Source of the DNA: Rhodospirillales bacterium
Lineage (GTDB): Bacteria; Pseudomonadota; Alphaproteobacteria; Rhodospirillales; Magnetospirillaceae
Reading direction: 5' to 3'
Length of the DNA: 7,054 nucleotides
NCBI GenBank assembly: GCA_030040955.1
Contig: JASHSH010000191.1
Location: forward strand, 1 to 7,054
Position 1 is the stretch's first letter. Each line of letters begins with the position of its first letter. This document shows, one piece after another, positions 5,759 to 7,054 of the stretch. The notes beneath the pieces were generated by a model. That model saw nothing but the letters and a program-made list of their open reading frames with translations. It searched no databases and was not told the DNA's origin. A program made the position numbers and the translations under genes.

Positions 5759-6708
5759 CCGATTCCGAGCGTTCCCGGCTGGATTTGGCGGCCCGCGCGG
5801 GCTGGCTCTATTTCATCGCCGGCAACACGCAGGAGCAGATCGCCCGCAAGCTCAAGGTTTCGCGCCCGACCGCGCAGCGGCTGGTTTCGCTCGCGCTCTC
5901 CGAGCGGCTGATCACCTTCCGCCTCGAGCACCCCATAGCCAGCTGCATGCAGCTGGCCACCGATCTCGCGCAGCGCTTCGACCTGGTCTATTGCGACGTG
6001 GTGCCGGCCGATCCCGGCAACGGGGCGGTCTCGCTCGGCATCGCCGAGGCCGCGGCCGGATTTCTCGAGCAGCATCTGCGCGCCGCCGCCCCCGAGGTCA
6101 TCGCGCTCGGCACCGGCCGGACCTTGCGCGCCGCGGTCGAGCAGGTGCCGCGCATCGACTGCCCGAAGCACCGCCTGGTCTCCCTCGTCGGCAACATCTC
6201 GCCCGATGGCGCGGCCAGCTTCTTCGACGTGTTGACCCGGCTCTCCGATCTCACCCACGCGCAGCATTATCCGCTGCCCGTGCCGGTGATCGCCGAATCG
6301 CGCGAGGAGCGCGACCGCTACTTGCGGCTCGGCCCGATCCGCGCGGTGCGCGCGCTCGCCAAGGACGCCGATCTCACCATCATCGGCGTCGGCCAGGTGG
6401 ACAAGGAGGCGCCAATCCATCTCGACGGCTTCGTGACGCGCCGCGAGCTCGACCAGATCATCCGCATCGGCGGCATGTGCGATCTCACCGGGTGGATTTT
6501 CGGCGCCGACGGAAGCCCGATCGCGGCCAGCGTGAACGAACGCGTCACCAGCGTGCCGCGCGAGCGGGCGAACAGCCGCCCCGTCGTCGGCGTCGCGCAA
6601 GGCCAGGCCAAGATCGCCGCCATCGCCACCGCGCTGCGCGGCCGCCTGATCAACGGACTGATCACCAACGAGACCACCGCCCGCGCCGTGCTCGCCGTTG
6701 CCGGCTGA
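5749..6708 (+). CDS. SorC-family (DeoR-like) sugar-binding transcriptional regulator
   Basis: The 319-residue product is a DNA-binding regulator controlled by a sugar or sugar phosphate. An N-terminal helix-turn-helix spans about 26-49, with EQIARKLKVSRPTAQRLV as the core, followed by a SorC-type ligand-binding domain: GTGRTL (121-126) is the conserved phosphosugar-binding loop, GVGQVD (213-218) a second glycine loop, and TNETTARAVL (306-315) the conserved C-terminal segment. Length matches the family. The ATG at 5749 lies inside the last codons of the HAD gene, so no separate ribosome site is expected. Regulators of this family commonly sit beside, and control, polyol or sugar ABC-transporter operons in alphaproteobacteria; the exported protein starting at 6981 fits. 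The two TGAGC-type palindromes at 6893-6925 are the natural candidate targets. Inducer identity is not readable from the sequence. A short GCCGG/CCGGC stem (6700-6714) spans its stop codon. Confidence 0.92.
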   Translation: MALTDSERSRLDLAARAGWLYFIAGNTQEQIARKLKVSRPTAQRLVSLALSERLITFRLEHPIASCMQLATDLAQRFDLVYCDVVPADPGNGAVSLGIAEAAAGFLEQHLRAAAPEVIALGTGRTLRAAVEQVPRIDCPKHRLVSLVGNISPDGAASFFDVLTRLSDLTHAQHYPLPVPVIAESREERDRYLRLGPIRAVRALAKDADLTIIGVGQVDKEAPIHLDGFVTRRELDQIIRIGGMCDLTGWIFGADGSPIAASVNERVTSVPRERANSRPVVGVAQGQAKIAAIATALRGRLINGLITNETTARAVLAVAG

Positions 6709-6734
6709 ACCGGCCGCCCCAAGCTTCGCGCAAA

Positions 6735-6854
6735 ATCTCGGTTTGCCTCACCCTGAGGATTTTTCGCCTCTCCTTCGAGATGATCGCCGCGCTCGGCGCG
6801 GCGATCCCTCAGGATGAGGCGAAAAATGTCTCGAAGGGGAAGGCAAGCCGAGAT
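6735..6854. repeat. Nested palindromic intergenic repeat (CCTGAGG / TCTCGAAGG type)
   Basis: Almost the whole 120 bases fold back on themselves. Outer arms 6735-6748 and 6841-6854 pair over 14 positions with one G-U; arms ATTTTTCGCCTC (6759-6770) and GAGGCGAAAAAT (6816-6827) pair over 12; the apex is a perfect 11-base stem (6782-6792 with 6796-6806). The pair CCTGAGG ... TCTCGAAGG occurs twice: once outside on the plus strand (6752-6758 and 6829-6837) and once inside on the minus strand (complements of 6807-6813 and 6772-6780). This reads as one unit lying inverted inside another. Similar CCTCATCCTGAGG/TCTCGAAGGATGAGG units are widespread between genes of alphaproteobacteria. It lies between the regulator and the next promoter and may also act as a transcription barrier, but no T-run follows. 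Confidence 0.85.
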
Positions 6855-6892
6855 CGTGGAAGTTTCGGCTTGACTCCCCGCTGCCCAGCGTG

Positions 6893-6906
6893 TGAGCATA
6901 TGATCA
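6893..6906. promoter_or_regulatory. Operator-like palindrome, site 1
   Basis: TGAGCATATGATCA is a 14-base palindrome with one mismatched pair. It shares 11 of 14 positions with site 2, starts 19 bases before it, and ends within the candidate -35 element. It is a likely target of the adjacent SorC-type regulator; binding is inferred from position and symmetry. Confidence 0.55.
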
Positions 6907-6931
6907 CAAGATGAGCGAATGCTCATATAAG
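6903..6931 (+). promoter_or_regulatory. Likely promoter of the exported-protein gene
   Basis: TATAAG (6926-6931) matches five of six -10 positions and stands out in GC-rich DNA. ATCACA (6903-6908), four of six, is the -35 at a 17-base spacer. Transcription would start near 6938, leaving a leader of about 43 bases. Site 1 overlaps the -35 and site 2 fills the spacer, so a bound regulator would block polymerase. TTGACT at 6870-6875 is a better -35 by itself but has no -10 at proper distance. Confidence 0.5.
6912..6925. promoter_or_regulatory. Operator-like palindrome, site 2
   Basis: TGAGCGAATGCTCA has perfect 5-base arms (TGAGC/GCTCA) around four bases. It lies in the promoter spacer directly against the -10 element. 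The shared half-site TGAGC with site 1 and the near two-turn spacing suggest cooperative binding by an oligomeric regulator, as SorC proteins are usually tetramers. Confidence 0.55.
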
Positions 6932-6980
6932 AAATACGGGAGCAGACGTACCCAACGACCGAACAATCTGGGAGGAGACA

Positions 6981-7054
6981 ATGAAAGCCAGTCTAGGCGC
7001 GTTCATTGCCGCGACGGCGCTGTGCGCGACATCCGTCGCCTATGCCGACACCAC
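6981..7054 (+). CDS. Exported protein, N-terminus only; plausible ABC-transporter solute-binding protein
   Basis: Only 24 complete codons are in the window. They encode a classical Sec signal peptide: Lys at position 2, a hydrophobic core from about 5 to 18, and an AYA cleavage site at 20-22 followed by Asp-Thr. Cys15 is preceded by Leu and so is not a lipobox. A strong ribosome site GGGAGGAG (6970-6977) precedes the ATG at 6981. Beside a SorC regulator and a HAD sugar phosphatase, with its own operator-bearing promoter, the gene is most likely the periplasmic binding protein that begins a sugar or polyol uptake operon of the sorbitol/mannitol type. The mature sequence is missing, so this function is inferred from context alone. 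Confidence 0.75.
   Translation, partial: MKASLGAFIAATALCATSVAYADT

Noticed and set aside
5650..6600. 316-codon minus-strand open frame across the regulator
   Set aside because: It is antisense to a well-supported SorC-type gene, low in complexity and rich in Ala/Gly/Asp/Arg, as expected for the complement of a high-GC gene.
6735..6854. CRISPR array or intrinsic terminator
   Set aside because: There are no regularly spaced direct repeats with unique spacers, and no T-run follows the hairpin; it is an inverted repeat element.

Overview
The window is high-GC DNA with long spurious open frames in most frames. It most likely comes from an alphaproteobacterium, possibly Hyphomicrobiales. The clues are a stand-alone thiC behind a TPP riboswitch, a SorC-type regulator next to a secreted-protein gene, and an intergenic palindrome built on the CCTGAGG / TCTCGAAGG pair that is common in alphaproteobacterial intergenic DNA. 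The species cannot be named from the sequence.

Layout. (1) 1-300, minus strand: the N-terminal 100 codons of a short-chain dehydrogenase/reductase that runs off the left edge. (2) 301-568: a divergent control region with an AT-rich island, a sigma70-like promoter (395-422), a complete THI-box/TPP riboswitch (about 430-514) and a hairpin that can mask the thiC start codon. (3) 569-2416, plus: thiC, phosphomethylpyrimidine synthase. (4) 2417-2590: a convergent gap with a GC-rich inverted repeat. (5) 2591-3997, minus: a calcineurin-like phosphoesterase with purple-acid-phosphatase motifs and a basic Lys/Ala/Pro tail, visibly lower in GC than its neighbours. (6) 3998-4350: a divergent gap with no convincing gene. 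(7) 4351-4908, plus: a six-helix HdeD-family membrane protein. (8) 4988-5758 and 5749-6708, plus: a HAD phosphatase overlapping a SorC-family sugar-responsive regulator by 10 bases. (9) 6709-6980: a 120-base nested palindromic repeat, then two 14-base operator-like palindromes in a promoter. (10) 6981-7054, plus: the signal peptide of an exported protein cut by the right edge.

How the genes fit together. thiC is probably switched off by thiamine pyrophosphate through the leader, with a likely translational output. The right part looks like the start of a sugar- or polyol-uptake locus: a HAD sugar-phosphate phosphatase and a SorC regulator made from one transcript, followed by a separately promoted exported protein, plausibly an ABC-transporter solute-binding protein. 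The paired palindromes upstream of that gene are the best candidates for the regulator's operator. The phosphoesterase and the HdeD-like gene form a separate middle block without a clear link to either side.

I see no CRISPR array, transposase, rRNA or tRNA gene, or defence system. The most noteworthy items are the unusual phosphoesterase, the nested repeat and the operator pair.
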